Source: HXMU1420-13 sp965249965 | Lineage (GTDB): Bacteria; Bacteroidota; Rhodothermia; Balneolales; Balneolaceae | Assembly: GCA_965249965.1 (NCBI GenBank) | Contig: OZ252262.1 | Coordinates: 806,001-870,000, forward strand | Direction: 5' to 3' | DNA: 64,000 bases | In this document: positions 1 through 10,052 of the stretch, piece after piece | Layout of the letters: every line of letters starts with the position of its first letter | Numbering within the stretch: position 1 is the first letter of the stretch | Program-made: the position numbers and the translations under genes | Notes under the pieces: model-generated | Told to the model about the DNA's origin: nothing | The model's database searches: none | What the model saw: the letters and a program-made list of their open reading frames with translations, nothing else

Positions 1-728
1 CCTGAACCGGCTGCCGGAACCAAGCCTGCTGCGTCAGCTGCCATTGGTCGAGAGCCTCGTTCAGGCTGATCATTGAATTTTGTACACAGAATTCGCATCC
101 CATCAAAAGCACCCCAAATAATCCAGCCTTCGCTTTCAGTACTACCGCACAACATTCTTTTTGCTTTACCTGATTTGATGCGCTCGTATCCCAGAATCGC
201 TGCTTCCGTTCCTGTAGAACACGCATTTGAATTGGATGCAACAATATTTCCACAACCTATAATCTTATTGAGATAAGTCATCGCACCACTATTCATAGTT
301 TGTTCAACCATTCTTGAACCAATTTTACGAGGTCCAAATTCGTATCCCTGATTTATTCGATCCCTAACAAATTCACCCATTGCAAGTGCGCCAACACCGA
401 AAATCATTCCGGTATCCCAATCAGGATCAGAGTCAGCTGGCACAAACTCAAGCCCAGCATCTCTCCACGCTTCGGCACCAGCAACACAGGCATGTTTCAT
501 TGCTAGATTTTCCAGTTTTGAATACAAGGCCTTTGGAAGAAGTTCTGTTATTAAGGATTCGTCGTATTCCGGTCTTCCAGAAATTTGGCAATACATCTTC
601 CGTTCATGCAAAATCTCATCGAAAGTAATACCTGATTTTCCCTCTCGTATAGCTTTCTCAAACTCCTCAAGTCCTGTACCATTTGGTGATACAACGCCCA
701 GCCCGGTTATTACTACTCGTTTACTCAA
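1..728 (-). CDS. Beta-ketoacyl-ACP synthase, FabF-like (cut by left edge)
   Basis: The minus strand stays open from a TTG at 728 to the window edge, about 242 codons. The N-terminus reads RVVITGLGVVSPNG, the thiolase-fold opening of ketoacyl synthases. The active-site cysteine is near residue 170 in NACSTGTEA, where typical FabF has TACATG. The enzyme family condenses acyl primers with malonyl-ACP; the two C-terminal active-site histidines would lie beyond the edge. The TTG overlaps the TGA of the upstream dehydratase gene (TTGA), so the two are translationally coupled. The unusual nucleophile motif and the pairing with its own dehydratase suggest a specialised acyl product rather than housekeeping fatty acids; that is inference. 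Confidence 0.85.
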   Translation of the reverse strand, partial: MSKRVVITGLGVVSPNGTGLEEFEKAIREGKSGITFDEILHERKMYCQISGRPEYDESLITELLPKALYSKLENLAMKHACVAGAEAWRDAGLEFVPADSDPDWDTGMIFGVGALAMGEFVRDRINQGYEFGPRKIGSRMVEQTMNSGAMTYLNKIIGCGNIVASNSNACSTGTEAAILGYERIKSGKAKRMLCGSTESEGWIIWGAFDGMRILCTKFNDQPERGSRPMAADAAGLVPAAGS

Positions 729-1195
729 ATCTTAAAATCTTTATTTGTTAAAATTACGCCGCTCAATGACCCTGATGCACATAGCTTCTCATCACTGTTA
801 AAGAGCTTAACTTTAGCCTTTAGACGGTTCATTCTGAAAAAAACTTTTTCTGCTTCTACAATGATCTTCGTCTCGGGATAAACCACATTCACGAACTTCA
901 CTTCAGAATTCGTAAAGATCGGTTTAAAATCCAGTTTTTTCATTTCAGAAGACTCTTTCGCCATATTCATGATTCCCAGAGGAATTAAGCCAATTTGTGC
1001 CATTGCTTCCACTAATATAACACTCGGTGTGATAGGAATATCGGGAAAATGACCTTTATAAAAGTATTCGTCTTTCTTAAAAAAGTAGCTTCCTTTTGAT
1101 TTTTCTTCATCCGCGTATTCAATTTCATCAACAAACCGAAATGGTTCTTTTTGAGGAATTAAATCAAGCAAAGAAGAAGGGTTCAAACGATCCAT
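725..1195 (-). CDS. FabZ-like 3-hydroxyacyl-ACP dehydratase (hotdog fold)
   Basis: 156 residues, close to FabZ length. The segment GHFPDIPITPSVILVEAMAQ matches the FabZ active-site helix region, with the catalytic pair visible as His49 and Glu63. Members of the family dehydrate 3-hydroxyacyl-ACP after the ketoacyl synthase and reductase steps. The ATG at 1195 directly abuts the TAA of the GNAT-like gene (TAAATG), and its stop overlaps the ketoacyl synthase start, so all three genes form one coupled operon. The C-terminal half is divergent from housekeeping FabZ, so the chain length and the pathway are not determined. Confidence 0.8.
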   Translation of the reverse strand: MDRLNPSSLLDLIPQKEPFRFVDEIEYADEEKSKGSYFFKKDEYFYKGHFPDIPITPSVILVEAMAQIGLIPLGIMNMAKESSEMKKLDFKPIFTNSEVKFVNVVYPETKIIVEAEKVFFRMNRLKAKVKLFNSDEKLCASGSLSGVILTNKDFKI

Positions 1196-2359
1196 TTATC
1201 TTGCTCCTTCACTATTTTTTAGCTGTTTGATGTAACATCTGCGCCTTTTCAATTTATCGTTATCATCAAATGAACTACCAAAAATTGACCCCCAATTTCC
1301 AAGTAGTTTACTGTGCTCTTCCAGTGCAGGATTAAATCGTAGAGTAGTTACTCCTTCTTTAATGAATTTCTCGGAAATATCCAGAAAAACCATCGCAGTA
1401 GCACCTTTCTCCTGATATTCGGGCAAAGCCCCAATTAAATAAAGATCCATATCTTTCACAGTTTTTATGGCCCATAAAACATGGATGAACCCAAATGGAA
1501 ATAACTTACCATTTGCTTTCTGAAATGCTTTTGAAAGAGAGGGCATGGTAATGGCAAATGCTACTATGTCGCCTTTTTCATTTTTCACTCCGGATAAATA
1601 CTTAAGAGAAAGAAACGTAAAGAATTTTTTCTTTAACCTGATCCCCTCTTTCTTAGTTAATTCATAGTATCCATAAAGTACTTTATAGCTTTCATTTACA
1701 GCATGAAAAAACTTGTCGAAAAGATTAAGCAGGTCTTTTTTCTTTTTCAGCTCTATAAGCTCTAGCCCGTACCGTTTCGAAACATATCCCGAAATTTTAA
1801 TCAGCCTTTCGGGAATCTCATATTCTTTTTCAAAAGGATACTGAAACTCCAGCCAGTCTACCGCCTTGGTGTAACCTAACTTTTCAAGATGGTTCTTGTA
1901 ATATGGATAATTATAGATGGTGGCGATAGTAGCAATGGAGTCGAAACCTTCTACCAGCATCCCTTCAAAATCAAAGTCGTTAAACCCCATAGGGCCATGA
2001 ATAGCACCTGCGCCTAGCTCTTCTGCCCATTGTTCAACTTTATTCAAAAGTTTAGTTGAGACTTCTTCATTGTCTATGAAATCAATCCAACCAAAACGAA
2101 CTTTCTTTTCATCAGCGAACTCAAGGTCATGTTTTATGGCTGCTATTCTACCTACAACTTCTCCATCTTGATATGCAAGCCATTGCCGCGATTGTGCATA
2201 CTCGAATGCGGGATTAGACTTTGGGTTTAAATCATCGATCTCATCTGCTATGATAGGAGGCACCCAATATGGGTTACCTGCATACAGTTTGAATGGAAAT
2301 TTTACAAAGGCCTTGAGATCCTTTTTATGACGAACTTCTTTTATAGTAATATCACCCAT
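1196..2359 (-). CDS. GNAT-like acyltransferase family protein
   Basis: 387 residues with no signal peptide. The N-terminal part (KFPFKLYAGNPYWVPP, then WLAYQDGEVVGRIAAI) is typical of a family of GNAT-fold proteins common in Bacteroidota. A conserved-looking block MGFNDFDFEGMLVEGFD follows at about residues 123-140. The C-terminal third (LYLIGALPEYQEKGATAMVF) again resembles a GNAT acetyl-CoA binding turn. The acceptor substrate cannot be read from the sequence. It is the first gene of the operon with the FabZ-like dehydratase and ketoacyl synthase, which suggests transfer of an acyl group to or from a lipid-like product. That role is inference from position only. Confidence 0.6.
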   Translation of the reverse strand: MGDITIKEVRHKKDLKAFVKFPFKLYAGNPYWVPPIIADEIDDLNPKSNPAFEYAQSRQWLAYQDGEVVGRIAAIKHDLEFADEKKVRFGWIDFIDNEEVSTKLLNKVEQWAEELGAGAIHGPMGFNDFDFEGMLVEGFDSIATIATIYNYPYYKNHLEKLGYTKAVDWLEFQYPFEKEYEIPERLIKISGYVSKRYGLELIELKKKKDLLNLFDKFFHAVNESYKVLYGYYELTKKEGIRLKKKFFTFLSLKYLSGVKNEKGDIVAFAITMPSLSKAFQKANGKLFPFGFIHVLWAIKTVKDMDLYLIGALPEYQEKGATAMVFLDISEKFIKEGVTTLRFNPALEEHSKLLGNWGSIFGSSFDDNDKLKRRRCYIKQLKNSEGAR

Positions 2360-2472
2360 AAAAATTGACTAGAGAATCTTCCTTTTTGATACCTAAATGA
2401 ATATAAAAGATATTCTTAGAATAAATCTTCAGAATTTTTGTAAGGAGTTCCTTTGGGCGTGGTCTAACATGT

Positions 2473-4878
2473 GTGAATAGTAAAGGAACATATCAATTTC
2501 CTTTCTCAAGATATCCGGCAGTACGTTTTATTTTATTGTTCATCTCGGGGGTTCTTTTAGGGGAGGCTTTTTCGGGGGGATTATTGCTTCCATTAGGAAT
2601 CTTTGGGGTGCTACTACTGGGACAGGGGATTTTTAGGGTAATAAACCCACTGTCCCTAAATATTTCTTTTACTTTTTTATCTAGCGTTAGCTATTTATTG
2701 CTGATCGTTGTGTTTGGGTGGGTTAGAATTGAACTCCACGATGCAAATAATCCGAGAAACTATACTCTTGATCTAGTTAGTATCTCAGGTTGGGAGCAAG
2801 CTCAGATAACTGGAGTTATTGAGTCGCAATCTTTATCCGGATTGGGAAAACCGCGGCTTGATGTCGCTGTTTTGGAATCGGCCATTGGAAAAGCGCATTC
2901 AACAGAACCATTCAAAAGTCGAGTATTACTAGATCACTCCATTCAAGCCAATCTCGGAGATACGATCGTTTTCAAGGGTACGATAATTCCAATTTCTGAT
3001 AAAAGAAACCCGCATGATTTTAACTATAAACAATTTCTGGCATCCAGAGATATTCATGTGCAATTATCACTTGATTCGCTGATCCATGTTTCAACAAACA
3101 ATTCGCTGTTATCCTGGTCGTGGTGGCAAAATAAAGCCACTCAACAAATAAAAAGCACATTTTCTGATGAAACCGCCCCGTTGGCTAGCGCACTTTTACT
3201 TGGGCTTAAGCAAGATTTAGATCAATCTACAAAACAAGCATTTGCCAGATCGGGACTTTCCCATATTATGGCTGTATCTGGATTACATGTTGGTTTTATT
3301 CTGGCTCCTATTTGGTTTTTCTTGCCAAATTTTCGTCGAATTAAACGCGGCGAGTACATCGGACTGATATTAGTGACGGCTTTACTGTTTATTTATGCTG
3401 GAATAACCGGATTTTCAACATCCGTAATGCGCGCAAGTGTTACCGCTACGTTTTTAACGTTTGGTAAATTGTTTAATAAATCACCGAATTCAATAAACCT
3501 TACTGCCGCGGCTGCAATTGTTCTGTTGATGATCAATCCGGAAGATCTCTTTAATATTGGGTTTCAATTATCTTTTTCAGCCGTATTTCTCATTTTATTC
3601 GTTCTTCCTGTTCTCCAATCTAAGATTCCATATTGGATTCGGATTCGCTGGTACGGCAAACCCATAATGGTGATCTTAGTTTCCATAGTTGTCCAACTTG
3701 GATTGTATCCTATTCAGGCATTTTATTTCGGTGAAGTTTCCATTATAAGTCCGATAGCAAATGCTTTATTTGTGCCATTACTAGGTGTTTTTATTCCCAT
3801 TGCTTTTCTTGGGATTTTAATCAGTCCCTTTTCTGGTGTACTTAATGATGTTTTATGTTTACCTCTGGAACTGTTCCTAGGATTAATGCATCAATTCGTC
3901 TTTTCCACAGCTAGCCAATCATGGGCATGGTTAACGGTCGATTCTCCAGACTGGCTTCTCTTTCCGATTTGGATCAGCATAGTTCTAGCTCTTTCAGCAT
4001 TCAGAGAACCACAGCTAAGAAATAAACTCATCATTGTATGTATGGCGCTGGTAGTGTGTTATCAGTCTATTGGAATTCTTTCAAAATTATATCCTTCAGA
4101 ATTAACTGTTACCTACTTCGATGTTGGGCAAGGTGATGCCGCTTTAATTCAAACTCCAAATGGGGCAAATGTTCTAATCGATACCGGAGTTTGGAGACCA
4201 GGTTATAATGCCGGTAAATCAATAATCCTGCCTCATCTTCAAGCTGAAGGAATCACAAAATTGGACGCAGTCATATTATCCCATCCTCATGCAGATCATA
4301 TCGGTGGAATTCTAGAGTTAATGAGAAGCATGCCAATTGATGCGATTTACAATTCCGGGTTTGCTTACGATTCTCGTTTATATGAAAACTACCTAGAATT
4401 AGCTGATTCTTTAAAAATTCCGGTTAGCTCGGTAACTGCAGGAGATGTGCTTCCCATTGATGGTTCTGTACTATTTCTCGTATTAGGGCCGGAAGGAGGC
4501 CGCTTCAATGCAGACCCCAATCAACATTCTATCGTTTTGGAAGTGGTCTACAATTCTACTGAATTCCTTTTTACCGGTGATGCGGATGAGCATCAAGAGC
4601 AGAGATTACTCGATAACTATTCAGGTTTATTAGATACAGATGTTCTAAAAGTCGCACATCATGGTAGCCGAACTAGTTCAAGTGACGAGTTTATTTCAGT
4701 TTCAAGTCCAGAGATTTCTGTTATTTCCCTCGCTGCTCAAAATCGATTTAACCATCCACATCCCGAAGCAATACGGAGGATCAGAAGCTCGGAGACTCAA
4801 CTACTCTTTACCAGTCGCGAAAAAGCCATTGTTATCAAGTCGGATGGAACCCGTATTTGGCAAGTGGATTGGAACTAA
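2473..4878 (+). CDS. comEC: ComEC/Rec2 competence DNA channel
   Basis: 801 residues from a GTG start. The first ~110 residues hold paired membrane helices followed by a small soluble domain (DUF4131-like). The multi-helix Competence domain spans about 230-520; GLSHIMAVSGLHVGFIL is the hallmark of that domain. A C-terminal metallo-beta-lactamase domain carries HPHADH at residues 604-609. ComEC forms the inner-membrane channel that takes up single-stranded DNA during transformation, and the C-terminal domain is thought to degrade the other strand. The gene is divergent from the acyl operon and is followed after 87 bases by uvrA. The full domain set is intact. Confidence 0.93.
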   Translation: MNSKGTYQFPFSRYPAVRFILLFISGVLLGEAFSGGLLLPLGIFGVLLLGQGIFRVINPLSLNISFTFLSSVSYLLLIVVFGWVRIELHDANNPRNYTLDLVSISGWEQAQITGVIESQSLSGLGKPRLDVAVLESAIGKAHSTEPFKSRVLLDHSIQANLGDTIVFKGTIIPISDKRNPHDFNYKQFLASRDIHVQLSLDSLIHVSTNNSLLSWSWWQNKATQQIKSTFSDETAPLASALLLGLKQDLDQSTKQAFARSGLSHIMAVSGLHVGFILAPIWFFLPNFRRIKRGEYIGLILVTALLFIYAGITGFSTSVMRASVTATFLTFGKLFNKSPNSINLTAAAAIVLLMINPEDLFNIGFQLSFSAVFLILFVLPVLQSKIPYWIRIRWYGKPIMVILVSIVVQLGLYPIQAFYFGEVSIISPIANALFVPLLGVFIPIAFLGILISPFSGVLNDVLCLPLELFLGLMHQFVFSTASQSWAWLTVDSPDWLLFPIWISIVLALSAFREPQLRNKLIIVCMALVVCYQSIGILSKLYPSELTVTYFDVGQGDAALIQTPNGANVLIDTGVWRPGYNAGKSIILPHLQAEGITKLDAVILSHPHADHIGGILELMRSMPIDAIYNSGFAYDSRLYENYLELADSLKIPVSSVTAGDVLPIDGSVLFLVLGPEGGRFNADPNQHSIVLEVVYNSTEFLFTGDADEHQEQRLLDNYSGLLDTDVLKVAHHGSRTSSSDEFISVSSPEISVISLAAQNRFNHPHPEAIRRIRSSETQLLFTSREKAIVIKSDGTRIWQVDWN

Positions 4879-4965
4879 ACCCGGCTAAAAACATTTACGC
4901 AAAAGTTATCGGGTGAAAGCCCATAATACCGTATATTTCAGGTTCTGAATTTTCCCGACTCTTGC

Positions 4966-7782
4966 ATGGCCAACACAAAAACTGCTTCTGAAAAACGATT
5001 AAAATCAGCGGAAGAACGTCCGATTGTAATTAAGGGTGCGCGAACCCACAATCTTAAAAATATAGACGTTGAAATTCCTCGTAATAAACTCACAGTGGTT
5101 ACTGGGGTATCGGGTTCAGGGAAATCCAGTTTAGCGTTTGATACGATCTATGCAGAAGGGCAACGACGATATGTAGAAAGCCTTTCAAGTTATGCGCGGC
5201 AATTTTTGGAGCGCATGGACAAACCGGATGTGGATTTCATGCAGGGTATCTCGCCCGCCATGGCCATCCAACAAAAAACAACGACCACTAATCCGCGGTC
5301 TACTGTCGGAACCACTACCGAGATTTACGATTACCTGAGACTTTTATTTGCCCGAATTGGTATCACTTATTCTCCAAAATCGGGCAATATTGTGAAGAAA
5401 GATTCACCAAGAACCGCCATTAAAGAACTGCAGGAAGGGTTTGAAGAAGGAACCAGGTTTTACGTGTTACATCCCATTCCACATCATCAAAAGAAGAAAA
5501 TTGGTGATGAGCTTAAAGTTTTAAAAGAAAAGGGGCTGTCACGGTTGCTCAACATCAAGGACGAATCGATGGTAGATCTTACAACCGACGATATCGACCT
5601 AAAGAAATTTAAACCGGCAAATTATCGAGTGCTTATCGATCGATTGGTACTACAGGACGATGAAGCAGTGATTTCCCGAATTGCCGACTCGTTAGAAACA
5701 GCCTTTCGTGAAGGTGCCGGACGATGCTCCATTAAAATCAGAAATGGCGATGAGCTCTCTTTCTCCGAGCGTTTTGAAATGGATGGAATGGAATTTGTGG
5801 AGCCTACTCCTCAGATGTTTTCTTTCAACAATCCTTTTGGGGCATGCCCGAAGTGCGAGGGGTTTGGAAAAGTTACCGGCATCGATGAAGATTTGGTGAT
5901 ACCAAATCACGATTTAAGTATTCGAAATAACGCAATTGCTCCGTTCGATTCGCCAAAGTTCAGCACCAACTTAAAAGACTTGATCCGGGTTGCCGCACGT
6001 GAGAAAATTCCTATTGATGTTCCTTATCGAGACTTGTCTAAAGATGTGAAAAATATCATCTGGCGCGGAAAAGATGAATATATCGGAATCTGGAAGTTCT
6101 TCGACGAGGTAAAAGCACAGAATTACAAAGTGCATATGCGCGTATTGTATTCTCGATATCGCGGCTACAGCCGATGTCCGGAATGTGAGGGGTATCGGAT
6201 TCGTAGAGACGCTCAAAATGTTCGGGTGGGAGAAATGCATGCCGGAGAAGTTTCTGAGTTAACCATAGGGCATGCCCGCGAATATTTCGATGATTTGAAA
6301 CTTTCAGAATTTGAGCAGGAGGTTGCGGGTCAAATCTTGTTCGAAATTCAAAAGCGCTTGCGTTTTCTAGATGAAGTCGGTCTCGATTACCTTACCTTAG
6401 ACCGGTTAGCAAATACATTAAGTGGTGGGGAGTCGCAGCGAATTAATCTGGCTAATGCATTGGGCAGCTCTTTGATTGGCAGCATGTATGTACTGGATGA
6501 ACCAACCATTGGGTTGCATCCGCGAGATAACGATCGCTTGATCAAAATTTTGGAGTCTCTTCGGGATATTGGCAACACCGTGCTTGTAGTTGAGCATGAT
6601 CCTGAAATGATGAAAGCAGCCGATAATATCCTTGATATTGGTCCTTTCGCAGGGGTTCATGGGGGCGAAATTGTATTTGCAGGAACATATGATGAAATAT
6701 TAAAAGCAGATTCCTTAACGGGTAAATTTTTAAGTGGCCGCAAAGAAATCCCGATACCCGCTAAACGCAGAAAAGGAAACGGAAAAGTTGTTACCCTCGA
6801 GGGAGCCTGCGAACATAATCTCAAAAATGTAAATGTTGAGTTTCCCTTAGGAAAGTTAGTAGTAGTTACCGGGGTTTCCGGCTCAGGTAAATCTACATTA
6901 GTACACGACACTTTGTACGCTGGCATCAAAAAACATATCAGCTCTTACAATCAAAAAGTTGGGCGATTCACCGATTTATTTGGGCTCAGTTCGGTACACA
7001 ATGTAGAGATGGTAGATCAAAGCCCGATTGGTAGATCAACGCGATCTAACCCAGCTACCTATACGAAAGCATTTGATGGAATTCGCGATGTATTTTCGAA
7101 TACCCGACAGGCTAAAATAATGGGATACACCGCCGGGCATTTTTCTTTCAATGTGCCGGGCGGGCGATGCGAAACTTGCCAGGGCGAGGGCGTTCAGAAA
7201 ATAGAAATGCAGTTCATGGCCGACATCGAGCTTACTTGCGAAGTGTGTAATGGCACGCGTTTCAGGAAAGATGTTTTGAATGTGAAATATCGTGGGCAAA
7301 ACATTCACAATGTGCTTGAAATGCCAATATCTGAAGCCATTGAGTTTTTTGTGGATGAAAAGTCCATTGTAAATAAACTGCAGCCTCTCGAAGGTGTTGG
7401 GTTGGGATATTTAAAGCTGGGTCAATCTGCTACTACACTTTCAGGCGGGGAAGCACAGCGTGTAAAGCTTGCCCGGTTTTTAAGCAAAACATCCACTGAA
7501 CACACGCTTTACTTTTTTGATGAACCAACAACCGGCCTTCATTTCGAAGACATTGCAAAATTATTGGATGCATTCAATGAGCTCGTAAATGCAGGACATT
7601 CGGTGATTATTATCGAGCACAATCTGGATGTGATAAAATGTGCTGACTGGATAATCGACGTTGGTCCGGAAGGTGGTTTTGGAGGCGGCCAGATTGTTAC
7701 AACCGGCACTCCGGAAGAAATCATGAATGTAGAACAAAGCCACACAGGTAGATTTTTGAAAGAATATTTACCTAAACAGTAA
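4966..7782 (+). CDS. uvrA: UvrA excinuclease ABC subunit A
   Basis: 938 residues, the normal UvrA length. Two ABC ATPase modules are visible: Walker A GVSGSGKSS at 47-55 and GVSGSGKST at 636-644, and signatures LSGGESQR and LSGGEAQR. Zinc-binding pairs are CPKC and CPEC in the first half, and CETC and CEVC in the second. UvrA dimers scan DNA for bulky lesions, load UvrB and start nucleotide excision repair. All key residues are present. An outer-membrane barrel gene follows after 12 bases, but no functional link is implied. Confidence 0.97.
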   Translation: MANTKTASEKRLKSAEERPIVIKGARTHNLKNIDVEIPRNKLTVVTGVSGSGKSSLAFDTIYAEGQRRYVESLSSYARQFLERMDKPDVDFMQGISPAMAIQQKTTTTNPRSTVGTTTEIYDYLRLLFARIGITYSPKSGNIVKKDSPRTAIKELQEGFEEGTRFYVLHPIPHHQKKKIGDELKVLKEKGLSRLLNIKDESMVDLTTDDIDLKKFKPANYRVLIDRLVLQDDEAVISRIADSLETAFREGAGRCSIKIRNGDELSFSERFEMDGMEFVEPTPQMFSFNNPFGACPKCEGFGKVTGIDEDLVIPNHDLSIRNNAIAPFDSPKFSTNLKDLIRVAAREKIPIDVPYRDLSKDVKNIIWRGKDEYIGIWKFFDEVKAQNYKVHMRVLYSRYRGYSRCPECEGYRIRRDAQNVRVGEMHAGEVSELTIGHAREYFDDLKLSEFEQEVAGQILFEIQKRLRFLDEVGLDYLTLDRLANTLSGGESQRINLANALGSSLIGSMYVLDEPTIGLHPRDNDRLIKILESLRDIGNTVLVVEHDPEMMKAADNILDIGPFAGVHGGEIVFAGTYDEILKADSLTGKFLSGRKEIPIPAKRRKGNGKVVTLEGACEHNLKNVNVEFPLGKLVVVTGVSGSGKSTLVHDTLYAGIKKHISSYNQKVGRFTDLFGLSSVHNVEMVDQSPIGRSTRSNPATYTKAFDGIRDVFSNTRQAKIMGYTAGHFSFNVPGGRCETCQGEGVQKIEMQFMADIELTCEVCNGTRFRKDVLNVKYRGQNIHNVLEMPISEAIEFFVDEKSIVNKLQPLEGVGLGYLKLGQSATTLSGGEAQRVKLARFLSKTSTEHTLYFFDEPTTGLHFEDIAKLLDAFNELVNAGHSVIIIEHNLDVIKCADWIIDVGPEGGFGGGQIVTTGTPEEIMNVEQSHTGRFLKEYLPKQ

Positions 7783-7794
7783 GTTTTATACCTA

Positions 7795-8388
7795 ATGTAT
7801 TTTCGATTTCTGTTTCTATTGATATGCTTTGTTCTAAAAAGTACCACATTACATGCCCAATTTAATTTAGTTCTGGGGGGTAAGGCAGGCTTAAATATTT
7901 CAACTCTTGTTCATTCAGATGAAATTGATTATCAACCTAAAACAGGCCTAATTCTGGGTCCAACCATCGAACTAACGTCTCCTTACAGCCAGTTTAGTGT
8001 ACAATCAGAGATCCTCTTTTTTCAGAATGGTGCAAGGTTCAAAGAATCAGGAACAGAACTTGAAATCAATTATTTGCAGGTTCCTTTATTGATTAAATAC
8101 CGTTTGGACACCCCGTTATCAGATCGAAGTCCGGTGTTTATTTTTGGACCGTATTACAATTTTCATATCACAACCGAGGGTAGAATTCCAGGCTTTTTTG
8201 CTCCAGTTTCTCTTACCGATCTTACCAATACATCAGCCAAGGGAATTATTTTGGGGGCAGAAATTAGTTTCCCATCGGTGCATATTGGCCTGCAATCAAA
8301 TATTGATATCAGTAACACGTATAAACAGCAATACTCGACCGGAGAAAGAAATTTTGGTATTGCGCTCGTTGCCGGCTTTACATTTTAA
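7795..8388 (+). CDS. Outer-membrane beta-barrel protein (PorT/OmpW-like)
   Basis: 197 residues with a clear signal peptide (MYFRFLFLLICFVL...LHAQ). The mature part opens with LVLGGKAGLNIST, the first strand typical of Bacteroidota porin-family barrels. Alternating strands follow, and the protein ends GIALVAGFTF with a terminal aromatic residue as expected for barrel assembly. It should sit in the outer membrane. Specific substrate or role is not visible. It lies 12 bases downstream of uvrA and may share its transcript. Confidence 0.7.
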   Translation: MYFRFLFLLICFVLKSTTLHAQFNLVLGGKAGLNISTLVHSDEIDYQPKTGLILGPTIELTSPYSQFSVQSEILFFQNGARFKESGTELEINYLQVPLLIKYRLDTPLSDRSPVFIFGPYYNFHITTEGRIPGFFAPVSLTDLTNTSAKGIILGAEISFPSVHIGLQSNIDISNTYKQQYSTGERNFGIALVAGFTF

Positions 8389-8464
8389 TAAATCAATATG
8401 ATTTGATTTGTAATTATTATAGCATTCTAAACTCATTGGATGATCAGAGAAAGTATTTTCCTTC

Positions 8465-10015
8465 ATGTTTTCCAGACTACTAGTCCTTAATTGGCGCATT
8501 TTCTTATCAAACCTAAACCGATTTCAGTTTATGCTGATGATCGGCTACATCATGTTTTTGGGTGTGATGTTAGTAAATCTGATTGGTACCGCCATTGTGG
8601 TTGTACTGATGGACACCGATCCATGGATGTCAACCCAGTTGCCCTGGCTTACTCCAAAAGTGTATAGTTTTATTCTTCTGGTTTTTGCCAATACTTACTG
8701 GGTGATGCACTTTTCGTTTACCAATTTGCGGCTCTTAAATATTGAAGAGAACAGAAAGCTTTTAGGTTTTGGCTTCCCATTAAAACGCCTGGCCAGATAT
8801 CTCATAATTATAAGTTTCTGCCACCCGGTTAATATTATTTATAACCTAACGTGGCTGGTTTTCTTGATGATCCAGGTAGATTACTGGTATCAAATTCCGG
8901 TTGGATTACTCGGGGTAATTTTAAACTATGTTCTGATTTACTCCATTAAGCATCGCTTTTTACAGATCGTTGAGCGCAGATTTATTGCCGTGGTTGTAGG
9001 ATTTGTGATACTGGTATTCAGTTTGTTTCAATTGGTTCAAATGGTTTCAACAGAAAATATTCGAGTTTTCTACCAGATTATACCTCGCATCGAAACTATT
9101 AATGCATTTCTGGGTTGGTTACCGGGCGGCATGCTTACCAAGGCTGTTAATCTAGACTATGGCTTGCTCAACGCCCTTACGTATTCGGCAATGATGCTAC
9201 TCTTCATTGGGTTAATTATTGTAGATCACTTCCGCAAAACGTGTGACGGCCTACACCGCCCGGCTCTAAAAAAAGTGGAAGAAGTTTCTAGTCAGCTCTG
9301 GAAAATATTAAGCCGAATTCTGGGTAAAAATGCAGGTAAATATTACTACTACGTAATGATCCATCCGTACAACAAGCTGCAATTACTAACACTGGCTATT
9401 ATCCCCATAGTTTATGTTCCACTACTGTTAAATGTGAAGTATGAGATCGCCCAAACCATTGCTATTCCAACCATTCTAGCAGGAATACCTGTTGCCTTAC
9501 TTGCTATGGGGATGGCCAATATGTATGGCTATGAAAACCGCGAATTTTTAATGCACTTACAATTTCCTATTAAACTGGAACAGCAACTTAAAGAGCGGTT
9601 TCTGGGAGTAATTATTTTGCCTCTTTTGGTTTTTTATGCAATCACAATTATGGAAATTCTTTTTATCCCTCAGATTGGCGATATCTTGAACATTTTTGTG
9701 GCCAACACTTTTGTTTTTCTTTGCTTTATGCTCTTGTTTATTTGGAGTTCCTATTACCAATATCAAAAAGCAGTGTATTCTTCGTTTAGTTATAAGCATC
9801 CAATAATTTCCCAAAAAGTAACTTTTGCAATCTCCTTCACCATATTTACTGTTGGTTATCTGGTGTTCGTACCTCTGGATGGACTCGAATGGTATCGCCT
9901 AACTATTATGGGGGTTGTTATCGTAATTATTGGAATTTATATCTGGGGCCATATGGATGTACTTGTTAATCTTTTCAAAAAAAGAATACTAATGCGTATC
10001 TGGAGTGAACTTTAA
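8465..10015 (+). CDS. ABC-2-like transporter permease
   Basis: 516 residues with around ten or more hydrophobic helices and short basic loops, and no signal peptide. The pattern resembles large ABC exporter permeases. The partner is probably the ATPase encoded at 10912-11670, separated only by lgt. An N-terminal amphipathic start (FSRLLVLNWRIFLSNLNRFQ) followed by LMIGYIMFL fits an ABC-2 permease. Substrate unknown. The gene family call rests on topology and neighbourhood rather than on a diagnostic motif. Confidence 0.6.
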   Translation: MFSRLLVLNWRIFLSNLNRFQFMLMIGYIMFLGVMLVNLIGTAIVVVLMDTDPWMSTQLPWLTPKVYSFILLVFANTYWVMHFSFTNLRLLNIEENRKLLGFGFPLKRLARYLIIISFCHPVNIIYNLTWLVFLMIQVDYWYQIPVGLLGVILNYVLIYSIKHRFLQIVERRFIAVVVGFVILVFSLFQLVQMVSTENIRVFYQIIPRIETINAFLGWLPGGMLTKAVNLDYGLLNALTYSAMMLLFIGLIIVDHFRKTCDGLHRPALKKVEEVSSQLWKILSRILGKNAGKYYYYVMIHPYNKLQLLTLAIIPIVYVPLLLNVKYEIAQTIAIPTILAGIPVALLAMGMANMYGYENREFLMHLQFPIKLEQQLKERFLGVIILPLLVFYAITIMEILFIPQIGDILNIFVANTFVFLCFMLLFIWSSYYQYQKAVYSSFSYKHPIISQKVTFAISFTIFTVGYLVFVPLDGLEWYRLTIMGVVIVIIGIYIWGHMDVLVNLFKKRILMRIWSEL

Positions 10016-10052
10016 TTCATACCTTCCGCTGAATTATTTGTAATCCTGTTTT

